Positions 24,201 to 31,195 of a DNA stretch of 59,785 bases are shown here, one piece after another. The stretch comes from an uncultured Bacteroidales bacterium (lineage in GTDB: Bacteria > Bacteroidota > Bacteroidia > Bacteroidales > Paludibacteraceae): assembly GCA_900318245.1 (NCBI GenBank), contig ONJT01000010.1, positions 1 to 59,785 of the forward strand, in the 5' to 3' direction. The first letter of the stretch is position 1; every line of letters begins with the position of its first letter. The notes beneath the pieces are model-generated. The model was not told where the DNA came from. It was given only the letters and a program-made list of their open reading frames with translations, and ran no database searches. The translations under genes and the position numbers were made by a program.

Positions 24201-25834
24201 TTAAGAGCCAAAGCATTTGGGGCACGCAGCTCTTCACCTCCGTCGGTGGAGAACTCACCCACTTGGTATACCTGGCCGTTATACGTATATTCGAACGCTA
24301 CAGCGAGGACCTCGTCTTGGTTGAGGGCGCTCTTGAGAGATATATATCCGAGTGAGGCATTGAGCGTATATTCGCTGCTGGTCAGCAAGCGCGCGGACTC
24401 GATCTTCTCGAAGTCCTCACCGCCATGCATGCCGTTGAGTCCTTCCAATGCCGTCGTGGTCTGCGACAGATCGCGGAAGGGCGTAGTTTTAACCGTCTCA
24501 TAAAGGGTGTTGGCGGTGTTATCAGGAACGGCGTTTGCGGACTTATCCCATGCGCGGTTGTGGGTGTGACGGCTGTTCTCACCGAGGTCGACGAAGGCTA
24601 CGATGTTACGTGCTTGGTCGTACGTGCCGCGCTTGTTGGTGATCCATACTTCAATTTTCGTGATCTGTGCTCCGCTCGCTACGTAAGGAACGGTCTCCAT
24701 CGCTTTCTCGAAGTTATCGCGGAAGAAATGGGCAAGGAAGAAATGTCGGTTCTCGTCGTAGTTATCCCCGGCGATATCGAAGCGCGTCATCTGCGCACCG
24801 CCTTGGCTGCTGACGGATTGCGATTCGCTGTTCTGCTGCGAGATGAGAGCTTGGATTCTCAGTTTGCCGAATTTGAGGTTCGTCTTGATACCAAACAGCG
24901 CTTTGCTACCGCGGATGAGCGACGAAGGCAAGTCCATCGTGACATTACCGGCTTCGATAGACTGAATGATATCGTCCTCTTCGCCTTTGTAGTTGAGTTT
25001 GAGATTCTGCTGGTCGAAAGAGAACGAAGCCTCGGTGTTATACGAGAGGTTGAAGTTGAGTTTTTGGCCCACTTTACCTTGTACGCTCGCTTGGATCTTC
25101 TCGTCGAAATCGAAGATGTTATTGTTGCGCGCGCGTGCGGTCAAAGACGGGTTAGCGATATACTGATGCTTGAATCCGAAGAGCAGTTCCGCCGAACCTT
25201 GCATCTTGAGTTGTACGCCACCCGGGCCGAACACTTTATCGGCAGGTCCGATATTGAACTTCATATCGGTGATGTCGAATTTCGTTTCGTTATTATGCTC
25301 GACTTCTCCGATTTTCTGCTGCCAGTATTTATGCATGATCTGCCGCTCGGCGTACTGGTTATATTCCTCTTGCGTGAGCAGGTAAGGCGTAGTGATGTCC
25401 GTATCGCCCATGCGCGTGCGAATGACGTACGTACCTGTCTCCGGTTGGTACTCCACGGAGGTGGTGATATTGTCCGGATCGTTCAGGTCAAGGGATGAGA
25501 CGGGTTGGGTCAGTTCGCCGTAGTTCTGCGCACCGAGTTGCTTCACGTTCGTCGGCGCCCATAGCGCACTGTCCGTGAGGGTGATGATATCGGCTACATC
25601 TTCAGGAACGGCTTCGCCGGCCGCAAGCGCCGCATCGCGTTTTGCCTTTGCCTCCTCGCGTGCTTTTTTCTCGGCTTCTTGCCGCGCTTTCTCTTCGGCC
25701 TTGGCTTTCTTCTCCGCCTCTTTGGCCGCCTTCTCTTCGGCGACTAACTCTTTGAGCGTCTTCTGGGCATACGTTACCTGCACGGACCCGAAGGCCAGTG
25801 TGCAAAGGAGTACTATGTGCAGGAATTTCTTCAA
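18245..25834 (-). CDS. sprA: SprA, T9SS outer-membrane translocon / gliding motility protein
   Basis: A 2529-residue outer-membrane protein, the giant barrel through which T9SS cargo is exported. A signal peptide (1-24) is followed by a Lys/Glu/Ala-rich coiled segment (about 27-72, KKAREEAKAKRD). Then come SprA N-type domains (PYLLTQEEYNQYAERQIMHK near 160, and VWITNKRG, ALFGIKTNLKFG motifs), and many alternating strands to the C-terminus (GLNIKLMLTR). No ATG is available: the frame begins with TTG at 25832-25834, one base after the ruvA stop, and that codon opens the signal peptide. Adjacency to ruvA is common in Bacteroidota. With the probable T9SS-tailed protein at 8.8-11.1 kb it indicates an active T9SS. 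Confidence 0.95.
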   Translation of the reverse strand: MKKFLHIVLLCTLAFGSVQVTYAQKTLKELVAEEKAAKEAEKKAKAEEKARQEAEKKAREEAKAKRDAALAAGEAVPEDVADIITLTDSALWAPTNVKQLGAQNYGELTQPVSSLDLNDPDNITTSVEYQPETGTYVIRTRMGDTDITTPYLLTQEEYNQYAERQIMHKYWQQKIGEVEHNNETKFDITDMKFNIGPADKVFGPGGVQLKMQGSAELLFGFKHQYIANPSLTARARNNNIFDFDEKIQASVQGKVGQKLNFNLSYNTEASFSFDQQNLKLNYKGEEDDIIQSIEAGNVTMDLPSSLIRGSKALFGIKTNLKFGKLRIQALISQQNSESQSVSSQGGAQMTRFDIAGDNYDENRHFFLAHFFRDNFEKAMETVPYVASGAQITKIEVWITNKRGTYDQARNIVAFVDLGENSRHTHNRAWDKSANAVPDNTANTLYETVKTTPFRDLSQTTTALEGLNGMHGGEDFEKIESARLLTSSEYTLNASLGYISLKSALNQDEVLAVAFEYTYNGQVYQVGEFSTDGGEELRAPNALALKMLKSSANAPGEKHRGTWDLMMKNIYSLGATSLSQEKFELYVTYRNDSVGTDMQYLDEGPVNGKQLLRVMNLDRLDQKHNASPDGRFDYIEGLTVYSSSGRIIFPVLEPFGSHLASVLNNDPRLVSKYCFPELYDSTLVVAQEMTEKNKFRLTGKYKGTNSSEIRLGAMNIPRGSVTVTAGGATLVENVDYTVDYTMGTVTILNTSILESGTNVDVKLENQSTFSMQRKSLFGAHLEYEFSKDLVIGGTIMHLRERPLTTKVNTGAEPLANTIWGVNGSWKTEMQWLTNAIDKIPWITATAPSTFSINAEFAHLIPGHTNDVGSVGTAYIDDFENTTTNIDVHYPTYWFLASTPAKFAESRAYDISYNKNRAHMAWYTVDPIFGYPQTNTPAHIRNDLAALSDHRTRIVYQDEIYPNRQEASNVDTKLPVLNLAFYPEERGQYNIAPDEIGADGKMLNPKQRWGGMMRRMDNTDFEKANIEYIQFWLMDPALTNPGHELDYNGEMYINLGDISEDVLHDGKKAFEHGLPVSPADQGRVDSTIWGYVPRTTSTVVAFSNEPGSRPMQDVGLNGLNDEQEHNWPAYKTFVEELTKKVNPFVLEKWKNDVFSPLNDPAGDNYHFYRGTDFDEQEVSILDRYKHFNGPQGNSPATEQQTESYGTAATMQPDIEDVNLDNTLNEYEKYYQYKVLLRPDMLEVGKQHITEKKVRAVTLRNGETVNVTWYQFKIPLRGDSATVEKINGIRNWKSIRFMRIFLTGFAHDTYLRFATMDLVRGEWRQYTRDLAPVGIPVNTGASIDVQAVNIEENSTRTPVNYVLPPGVSRQTDPGQAQLIAQNEQSMVLRVTNLSPHDARAMYKNTVYDMRQYKNLQMFVHAEQVTALDPNLKDGDLSCFIRLGTDLKNNYYEYEIPLHLTAPGLYNNNSEADRRLVWPDANMFNFALKVLTDAKLARNKAKRAGTAGVSNTIPYIVYDEESGHPQNKITVMGNPTLEDVASIMIGVRNNGQHDVSGEVWVDELRLSQFNEQGGVAAMANAALAISDIAQVNVAGRLETAGYGSIEANVLDRNMDNFYQISVSAAMEAGRLFPEKAKLQIPLYVSYSKETTTPDYDPLDTDVKLAETLSTYEKKSDRDSVKALTSTVHESTSFSLSNFKVDIHSKKRDMFYDPANFSLSASYNKQAEHSPEMETNYNTDHKGSFQYAYNFNPKPWEPFSKVEKVQNVKVLKEMNFYYLPQSWAFRMNMHRTFSHMKMRDLAGSSAQAMDLTYSKDFTWDRNVDIKYDLTKNLKFTFQSAMNAIIDEGKYTPEILIDRYFDPEFNHDHYEAWRDTIQRSLARFGHAYAYQQIFTASWNVPFNRIPYLDPLTANASYNANYNWNRTASSSNGINRGNTISSMQSWQVDGGINFETWYGKSKYWKQMTQRYTGRNTKRNFKPKNYTQTVALKKGEPLEVTHRLNTELLTVSVADSTGKAVPVSFRPDGNTKVTITPKADCANATITVATRDPNERTPAQITGDMFAYLGTMVRRLQVTYRETNSMTIPGFEPEAGFMGQCKVNGIWAPGYDFAFGFIPANMIERAKENGWLSGDTSVVQPAIRAHTSDFDVKLTLEPLPGLKIQLNGKRYFAQSSSIIYTFDDPQEMVTGSFNITQCAIGTMFAPVGPQEANFANATYDRFLEYRAILHARVQDQYTGITLPSKGFMKDIPAGTKYDPNKHGRVSSTSADVLVPAFLAAYTGQNPRTIGLNPFLSILKIIPNWSLTYDGLGKLPWMKDHFKSVTLTHAYTCKYSIGSYGSFSTWVGCEDNNTQVGFVRNVSTDSPMPSSAYDISNVTLTEAFSPLIGVNLTMKNSLSVKAEYRKQRNLALNITSVQLTEGHTDEFVIGGGYTIKNLNFITKNKDGVQKKVSNDLKIQVDLSYKDVKMLLRKIDEGITQASSGNKVFAIKISADYVLSQKINLQLFYDHQGTTPLISSSYPVKTDNIGLNIKLMLTR

Positions 25835-25835
25835 A

Positions 25836-26441
25836 TTATAACATCGTAAGGGCTTTGCGAATCACGCCTTCTACCGTCAGCGTAGGTTCGGCTTTGAGGA
25901 TCTTATCCACGGCTTTGCCGCTAGCTGCAGCAGCAAATCCAAGCATAGTGAGGGCGCTGATGGCTTCGGTCTTGATCCCATTGTCGGCTTCAACCTCTAA
26001 CATCGGAATCTCTGTCGGATCACCACCAAGGTCGAGTTTGATCACTTTGTCCTTGAGGTCCACGATGATACGTTGGGCAGTCTTAGGTCCAAGACCTTTC
26101 ACTTTCGCCATCGCTTTGGAATTGCCGGTAGCGATGAGCATACGCAGTTCCTCGGCTTGGAAGGCCGACATGATCATACGTGCGGTAGCCGCGCCGACAC
26201 CGCTGACGGTCATCAGCATCTCGAATAGCTGGCGCTCCTTACGCTCGTAGAATCCGTATATTTCGTGCGTGTCCTCGCGGATAATCTCCGTGACAAACAG
26301 CTTCACTTCTTTCTCTTCGCTACCCACCAGCGCCGAGTACGTCGGCAAGGTGATAGCCAAGGAATAACCCACGCCGGCAGCTTCTACGACCGCCTCTGCA
26401 GGGTTCAATTCCGTCAATATTCCTTTGATATATTCAATCAT
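25836..26441 (-). CDS. ruvA: Holliday junction branch migration protein RuvA
   Basis: A 201-residue protein that binds four-way junctions and directs the RuvB motor. The N-terminal OB domain starts MIEYIKGILTELNP; two helix-hairpin-helix motifs follow (LMTVSGVGAATARMIMSAF near 75-93 and VKGLGPKTAQRIIVDLKDK near 111-129); the flexible linker and C-terminal RuvB-binding helices complete it. The start at 26439-26441 matches RuvA and lies 18 bases after a TACTTTTG promoter; upstream in-frame codons cross that promoter. It leads an operon with sprA and the NadR-like gene. Confidence 0.95.
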   Translation of the reverse strand: MIEYIKGILTELNPAEAVVEAAGVGYSLAITLPTYSALVGSEEKEVKLFVTEIIREDTHEIYGFYERKERQLFEMLMTVSGVGAATARMIMSAFQAEELRMLIATGNSKAMAKVKGLGPKTAQRIIVDLKDKVIKLDLGGDPTEIPMLEVEADNGIKTEAISALTMLGFAAAASGKAVDKILKAEPTLTVEGVIRKALTML

Positions 26442-26459
26442 ATGTGCACAAAAAGCCTG

Positions 26460-26491
26460 CAAAAGTACGAAAAATATTTTATATACGCAAG
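26460..26491 (-). promoter_or_regulatory. Promoter of ruvA-sprA
   Basis: Minus strand: CTTG (26488-26491), 20-base spacer, TACTTTTG (26460-26467). Confidence 0.7.
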
Positions 26492-26549
26492 TGCGCACGC
26501 AATTTTCCATAAAAAAGTACCTATTTGCGTAAATTTTCACTTTCCGATT

Positions 26550-26579
26550 TTTGTTTTTCAATTATTTGGTGTATCTTTG
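26550..26579 (+). promoter_or_regulatory. Promoter of the thiL operon
   Basis: TTTG (26550-26553), 18-base spacer, TATCTTTG (26572-26579). TTTCA lies 11 bases before TATC. Divergent from the ruvA promoter. Confidence 0.7.
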
Positions 26580-26599
26580 TGCGCTAAATTAGGAATATT

Positions 26600-27643
26600 A
26601 TGGCTAGAACAGAAATATCGGAGTATGGTGAGTTTGGTTTGATCAAGCACCTCACCAAGGATTTGAAACCCGTGCAACCGTCCACGAAGAAAGGTGTCGG
26701 AGACGATTGTGCGGTGATGGATTTCGGCAGTAAGAAGGTCTTGATGACGACCGACATGCTGTTGGAAGGGATCCATTTTAATTTGGAATACGTACCTTTG
26801 AAACACCTTGGTTATAAGGCGGCGGTGGTGAATTTCTCGGATATCTATGCGATGAACGGCACCCCGACGCAGATCACGGTGAGTTTGGGTATCAGCAAGC
26901 GCTTCTCGGTAGAAGATATCGAGGAGTTGTATAGCGGCATTCGCTTGGCTTGCGAACGCTACGGTGTGGATTTGGTAGGCGGAGATACGTGTGCATCCAT
27001 GACGGGCTTGACGATTTCCATCACCTGTTTGGGTACGGCTGCGGCAAAGGATATCGTCTATCGCAACGGCGCCAAACTGAATGATTTGATTTGCGTGAGC
27101 GGAAACTTAGGCACGGCCTATATGGGTTTGCAGTTGCTGGAGCGCGAGCGAATAGCTCTGAGCAATCAGAATATTCCGAATAATCAGGGTGTTCCGAGTG
27201 CTTTCGAAGGCCGCGAGTATCTGCTGGAGAGACAATTGAAACCGGAGGCAAGACGGGATATCTTAGAGGCCTTACGCAAAGCCGGTGTGAAACCGACGGC
27301 GATGATGGATATCTCGGACGGATTGTCTTCGGAATTGATGCATATCTGCAGCCAATCGGGTGTAGGATGTTGCGTCTATGAGGATAAGTTACCGATAGAT
27401 TTCCAGGCTGCGGCTTTAGCCGAGGAGATGAACCTCAATATCGTCACTTGCGCGCTGAACGGCGGCGAGGATTATGAGTTGCTGTTCACCTGCTCGTTGG
27501 ACGACTATGAGAAGCTCATTCCGGTGGAGGACCTCTATATCATCGGTCATATCACGAAGCAGGAGTACGGATGTAATCTGATTGGCCGAAACGGCGAGGA
27601 ATTAGCACTCAAGGCCCAAGGCTGGAACGCGTTTAAAGAATGA
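26600..27643 (+). CDS. thiL: Thiamine-phosphate kinase
   Basis: A 347-residue ATP-dependent kinase making thiamine diphosphate, of the AIR-synthase-like fold. Visible motifs are GVGDDCAVMD for metal and ATP binding near residue 32, TTDMLLEGIHF, NFSDIYAMNG, LVGGDTCAS and the late MMDISDGLSSEL and ALNGGEDYELLF, in ThiL order. Length is typical. A four-unit 9-bp repeat array (27160-27195) gives an odd NQ/IP-rich insertion around residue 188-199 (SNQNIPNNQGVP). It starts a five-gene operon; the end overlaps the IspD-like gene as ATGA. Confidence 0.92.
   Translation: MARTEISEYGEFGLIKHLTKDLKPVQPSTKKGVGDDCAVMDFGSKKVLMTTDMLLEGIHFNLEYVPLKHLGYKAAVVNFSDIYAMNGTPTQITVSLGISKRFSVEDIEELYSGIRLACERYGVDLVGGDTCASMTGLTISITCLGTAAAKDIVYRNGAKLNDLICVSGNLGTAYMGLQLLERERIALSNQNIPNNQGVPSAFEGREYLLERQLKPEARRDILEALRKAGVKPTAMMDISDGLSSELMHICSQSGVGCCVYEDKLPIDFQAAALAEEMNLNIVTCALNGGEDYELLFTCSLDDYEKLIPVEDLYIIGHITKQEYGCNLIGRNGEELALKAQGWNAFKE
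27160..27195. repeat. In-gene 9-bp tandem array in thiL
   Basis: Four 9-bp units: gagcaatca, gaatattcc, gaataatca, gggtgttcc. The core unit gaataatc is the same as in the array at 11911-11937, 15 kb away. Confidence 0.75.
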
Positions 27644-28317
27644 AGCATATAGCGATCATATTAGCCGGCGGAACGGGTAGCAGAGTAGGAGGAAAGACCC
27701 CGAAGCAGTTACTGCCCTTGCAAGATGGGCGCTCGATCTTGGAGCACTCGGTAGATGCGTTTGAACAGGCGATTCCTATTCATGAGATCGTCATTGTGAT
27801 GCACCCGGACTGGTTGAAAGAAGCGGAGGAAATAGTGGCGCGCAATTCGTGGCACAAGGTGAAACAAATCATCGCCGGAGGCAGCGAGCGCTGGGAGAGT
27901 TCATGGAACGCCATCTCGTTCTTCCTCAAAGAGGACAAGAAAGATCCGGACACGTTCTATTGGTTTCACGACGCTGCGCGTCCGTTTGTGTCGCAGGAAA
28001 TTCTACGACGTGTAGCAGAAGCGCTCAAGAGTCATTTGGCCGTAACGGTAGCCGTGCCTGTAACGGACACGCTGTATCAGACCAAAGATGGTAAAGTGGC
28101 CGCTATTCGCAATCGCAAAGAGTTTATGCGTGCACAGACGCCGCAAGCTTTCCACTATCTGGTTATAGGTCCCGCCTACATGCGTGCGATAGAAAAAGGA
28201 AAGATAGAAGCGACAGACGACGTAGGTATCTTGATGAAGTACAATCCCGAGGTGGAAGTATGCATTGTGGAAGGCGACGAAGCAAATAAGAAAATCACGT
28301 ATAAGGAAGACCTATGA
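27640..28317 (+). CDS. ispD: IspD/TarI-type sugar-alcohol phosphate cytidylyltransferase
   Basis: A 225-residue nucleotidyltransferase. The N-terminal CTP-binding motif is AIILAGGTGSRVGGKTPKQL, followed by HDAARPFVS (about 109-117) and the late RAQTPQAFHY and NKKITYKEDL motifs. These fit IspD, which makes CDP-methylerythritol for isoprenoids, but the ribitol-phosphate enzyme TarI shares them. As the window contains a LicD gene 6 kb downstream, a CDP-polyol product is possible; IspD is the more likely call because every such organism needs one. It overlaps both neighbours by four bases. Confidence 0.8.
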   Translation: MKHIAIILAGGTGSRVGGKTPKQLLPLQDGRSILEHSVDAFEQAIPIHEIVIVMHPDWLKEAEEIVARNSWHKVKQIIAGGSERWESSWNAISFFLKEDKKDPDTFYWFHDAARPFVSQEILRRVAEALKSHLAVTVAVPVTDTLYQTKDGKVAAIRNRKEFMRAQTPQAFHYLVIGPAYMRAIEKGKIEATDDVGILMKYNPEVEVCIVEGDEANKKITYKEDL

Positions 28318-29447
28318 AAATCATTCTTTTGGGCACATCTTGGCCGTATCGCGGTGGGTTAGCTACGTTCAACGAACGCTTAGCTAAGCAATTTGTGTCC
28401 GAAGGACATGAAGTGGAGATTTGGACCTTCACGCTGCAATATCCGTCGTTCCTCTTCCCCGGGAAGACGCAATATACGGAAGAGGCTGCGCCGAAGGGTT
28501 TGACCATCCGTAGGGAATTGAATTCCTGCAATCCGCTGAACTGGATCCGCGTGGGCAAGGCGATTCGTAAAGCCGCGCCGGATATGCTCATATGCTGCTA
28601 TTGGATGTCGTTCTTTGCACCCGCGTATGGACTTATATCCAAAATCGCGCGTAAGAACGGCAAGACGAAATGCGTGGCACTGGTGCATAACATGATTCCG
28701 CATGAGCCGAATATACTGGATAAACTCTTTGCGCCGTATTTTGTGAAGAGTCAGGACGGATTTGTGGCTTTGAGTGACAGTGTGGTCAAGGATATAGACA
28801 ATTTGGACAAAAAGGACACTCCAAAAACTTTCTCGCCGCACCCGATATATGATCATTACGGCGAGCGCATGGCGAAAGAAGAAGCATGCAAAGCATTGAA
28901 TCTGCCGAGCAACAAAGACTATATGTTATTCTTTGGATTAGTGCGCGCGTACAAGGGCTTGGACCTGTTGCTGGAGGCTTTCGGAGAAGTGAAAGAAGCC
29001 TTGCCGAATTTGCAGTTGATTATCGCAGGTGAGTTTTATGAGGATGAAGCAAAGTACCGCGCGCAAATAGCGCAGTTGGGTTTGGTGCATAGGGTGATAG
29101 TAAAGAATGAGTTTGTGCCCGATGGCGATTTGAGGAAATATTTCGGTGCGTCGGATTTGATTGTACAGCCGTATAAGACGGCTACGCAGAGCGGCGTGAC
29201 CCAGGTGGCGTTCCATTTCGAGAAACCGATGCTGGTGACGAATGTAGGCGGGTTAGGCGAGATTGTGCATGACGGAAAGATGGGCTATGCCTGTGCGCCG
29301 GAGGCGAAGGCAATCGCGGAAGACTTGATGGATTATTTTGAGAACAAGCGGCAGAAAGCCTTCACAACGTATTTGAAAAAAGAGAAAACGAAATACGCAT
29401 GGTCAAATATGACGCGTGCGTTTGAAAAGATATTATCGCAATGTTAG
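28314..29447 (+). CDS. Glycosyltransferase family 4
   Basis: A 377-residue GT-B enzyme. The N-terminal half starts MKIILLGTSWPYRGGLATFNERLA with the Gly-rich donor-side loop; the C-terminal half has LFFGLVRAYKGLDLLLEAF, a region in which GT4 enzymes bind the nucleotide, and ATQSGVTQVAFHFEKPMLVT, where the usual E-x7-E motif is altered. The presence between IspD-like and Kdo genes suggests a role in LPS or another envelope glycan. Acceptor and sugar cannot be told. It overlaps the next gene by seven bases. Confidence 0.85.
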   Translation: MKIILLGTSWPYRGGLATFNERLAKQFVSEGHEVEIWTFTLQYPSFLFPGKTQYTEEAAPKGLTIRRELNSCNPLNWIRVGKAIRKAAPDMLICCYWMSFFAPAYGLISKIARKNGKTKCVALVHNMIPHEPNILDKLFAPYFVKSQDGFVALSDSVVKDIDNLDKKDTPKTFSPHPIYDHYGERMAKEEACKALNLPSNKDYMLFFGLVRAYKGLDLLLEAFGEVKEALPNLQLIIAGEFYEDEAKYRAQIAQLGLVHRVIVKNEFVPDGDLRKYFGASDLIVQPYKTATQSGVTQVAFHFEKPMLVTNVGGLGEIVHDGKMGYACAPEAKAIAEDLMDYFENKRQKAFTTYLKKEKTKYAWSNMTRAFEKILSQC

Positions 29448-30412
29448 AAACCGAGATTATTAATAAAGCCAAGGATTGTCTTACCTGCGAAGCGAAAGCC
29501 ATAGAGGCACTTATCCCGCGCTTGGGAGAAGATTTCGTGCGCGCGGTAGAGGCTATCCATATGTGTAAGGGAAAGGTTGTTGTGACGGGTGTCGGGAAAT
29601 CCGGACATATCGGATCGAAGATCGCGGCTACCTTGGCAAGTACGGGTACACCGGCGTTTTTCCTCAATCCGCTGGATGCCTATCACGGCGATTTGGGTAT
29701 GCTCACGGAGAACGATTTAGTGTTGGCTATTTCGTATTCCGGCGCGACGGAAGAATTGTTGCGCTTCCTGCCGCTGATTCAGGCAAAGAAGATTAAGATC
29801 ATCGGCATGACGGGAAAGGCAGATAGCCTGTTAGCCAAATATTCGGATATTCATCTGAGTATCGCGGTGGACCGCGAGGCCGATCCGCTGAATCTCATTC
29901 CGACAGCCAGTACCACGGCTACTTTAGCGCTCGGCGACGCGTTGGCGTGTGCACTCGTGGAGGCGAAACATTTCCAACCGACGGACTTCGCGCAGTTGCA
30001 TCCGGGCGGAGATTTGGGACGTAAGTTGTTGGCGAAAGTAGAAGAGGTAATGTTCACAGAGAACCTGCCGTTTGTTCGTCCGGATATGCCGCTGAGTGAA
30101 GCGATTGAGGTGGTGACTAATGGAAAATTAGGCGTTGGTATTGTGATGGAAAACGAAGCGCTGGTAGGAATTATTACCGACGGCGATATTCGTCGGGCAA
30201 TGCAGAAATTAGGACAAGCCTTCTTCGCCACACCGGTAGCGGATATTATGAGTAAGAACCCGAAGACGATTTGCAGTAACGCGAAGATCGTAGAGGCCGG
30301 CGAGACGATGAATCATCACTCGATACATACCTTGGTAGTGGTAGATGAGAACAAAGTGGTCGGAATTATCGACTCGTTCTCCTGCCTGCCCGGAACACGT
30401 TTTTATCATTAA
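29441..30412 (+). CDS. kdsD: KpsF/GutQ-type D-arabinose 5-phosphate isomerase
   Basis: A 323-residue isomerase converting ribulose 5-phosphate to arabinose 5-phosphate, the first step toward Kdo. The N-terminal SIS domain (about 30-170) shows GKVVVTGVGKSGHIGSKIAA and SYSGATEELL; LHPGGDLGRKLL marks the linker; two CBS domains follow (about 205-323). A start at 29441 lies inside the preceding gene, so translation is likely coupled. The next gene encodes the Kdo-8-phosphate phosphatase, which strongly supports the assignment. Confidence 0.93.
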   Translation: MLETEIINKAKDCLTCEAKAIEALIPRLGEDFVRAVEAIHMCKGKVVVTGVGKSGHIGSKIAATLASTGTPAFFLNPLDAYHGDLGMLTENDLVLAISYSGATEELLRFLPLIQAKKIKIIGMTGKADSLLAKYSDIHLSIAVDREADPLNLIPTASTTATLALGDALACALVEAKHFQPTDFAQLHPGGDLGRKLLAKVEEVMFTENLPFVRPDMPLSEAIEVVTNGKLGVGIVMENEALVGIITDGDIRRAMQKLGQAFFATPVADIMSKNPKTICSNAKIVEAGETMNHHSIHTLVVVDENKVVGIIDSFSCLPGTRFYH

Positions 30413-30417
30413 GAGAT

Positions 30418-30909
30418 ATGAAAGACGTTAAGTTATTTCTAACCGACGTAGACGGATGTCTGACGGACACGGGAATGTACTACTCGGCGAACGGCGAGGA
30501 GATGAAGCGTTTCTGTGTGTACGATGGGATGGGAATGGTGTTGCTGCGCCAGGCCGGAATCCCGTGCGGAATCCTGACATCCGAGCAATCACCGATTGTA
30601 AAAGCGAGGGCAGAGAAATTGAAGTTAGAGTTTCTGTATCTGGGAGTGGGCAGTAAGGTGAACCCAAAGTGCTTGACCAAGCTGGAAGCAGCGCAAGAGA
30701 TATGTGTGAAATTGGGCATTGGTCTAGAGCATGTTTGTTATGTAGGGGATGATGTGAATGATGTCGACTTGTTGAGTGCCGTAGGATATCCTTGCTGTCC
30801 GCCGAATGCACGGCCGGAAGTGAAGGCTATCAAGGGAATCAAGGTGTTAAAGACGCCAGGAGGCCAAGGAGCGATTAGAGAGATTGCCGATGAAATATTG
30901 AAAAAATGA
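30418..30909 (+). CDS. kdsC: KdsC-type HAD phosphatase (Kdo 8-phosphate phosphatase)
   Basis: A 163-residue HAD hydrolase of the tetrameric, cap-less KdsC/YrbI group. Motif I is LTDVDGCLTD with nucleophile Asp10 and acid Asp12; motif II is the Thr in GILTSEQS, motif III Lys near 80, motif IV YVGDDVNDVDLL. It removes phosphate from Kdo 8-phosphate before activation by KdsB. Placement after kdsD supports this over the sialic-acid relatives. The operon ends here: just after the stop come inverted 9-bp arrays. Confidence 0.9.
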   Translation: MKDVKLFLTDVDGCLTDTGMYYSANGEEMKRFCVYDGMGMVLLRQAGIPCGILTSEQSPIVKARAEKLKLEFLYLGVGSKVNPKCLTKLEAAQEICVKLGIGLEHVCYVGDDVNDVDLLSAVGYPCCPPNARPEVKAIKGIKVLKTPGGQGAIREIADEILKK

Positions 30910-30911
30910 TA

Positions 30912-30975
30912 TGAGACAGTTGAGATAGTTGAGACAGTTAACGGGAAGTGTCTCAAGAGTCTCAAGAATCTCATG
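30912..30975. repeat. Inverted 9-bp array 1 (tgagacagt)
   Basis: Left arm: tgagacagt, tgagatagt, tgagacagt (30912-30938). Right arm (30949-30975): tgtctcaag, agtctcaag, aatctcatg, which pairs with the left arm through TGAGACA/TGTCTCA cores. The arms can form a long imperfect hairpin. Confidence 0.85.
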
Positions 30976-31026
30976 CAAATTTTCAAGTCGGATACCATCC
31001 GACACAACGAACATAGAAAAATGACA

Positions 31027-31088
31027 TTGCACTATTTGCACTATCTGCACTTTGGAGGATGAAAGTGCAAAAAGTGCAGAAAGTGCAA
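31027..31088. repeat. Inverted 9-bp array 2 (ttgcactat)
   Basis: Left arm: ttgcactat, ttgcactat, ctgcacttt (31027-31053). Right arm: aaagtgcaa, aaagtgcag, aaagtgcaa (31062-31088). The 8-base loop is ggaggatg. The 27-base arms are nearly fully complementary. Confidence 0.88.
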
Positions 31089-31102
31089 AGCAAAAAATAA
31101 TA

Positions 31103-31156
31103 TGGCACTATTGGCAAAAATGGCAAAAGTTTTGCCAAACTAGCCACTTTTGCCAA
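31103..31156. repeat. Inverted 9-bp array 3 (tggcaaaaa)
   Basis: Left arm: tggcactat, tggcaaaaa, tggcaaaag (31103-31129). Right arm: ttttgccaa, actagccac, ttttgccaa (31130-31156). Same unit length and number as arrays 1 and 2, different core. Confidence 0.85.
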
Positions 31157-31195
31157 AGCAAATTTTTAGAAAGAAACTAAATAAGGTTGATAGAA

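Noticed and set aside
24425-25498. 357-codon plus-strand open frame opposite sprA
   Set aside because: Antisense of conserved SprA domains; no start signal or promoter.
30912-31156. Inverted arrays as a CRISPR array
   Set aside because: Units are 9 bp, contiguous and differ between arrays; no constant repeat of 24-47 bp with spacers and no cas genes.
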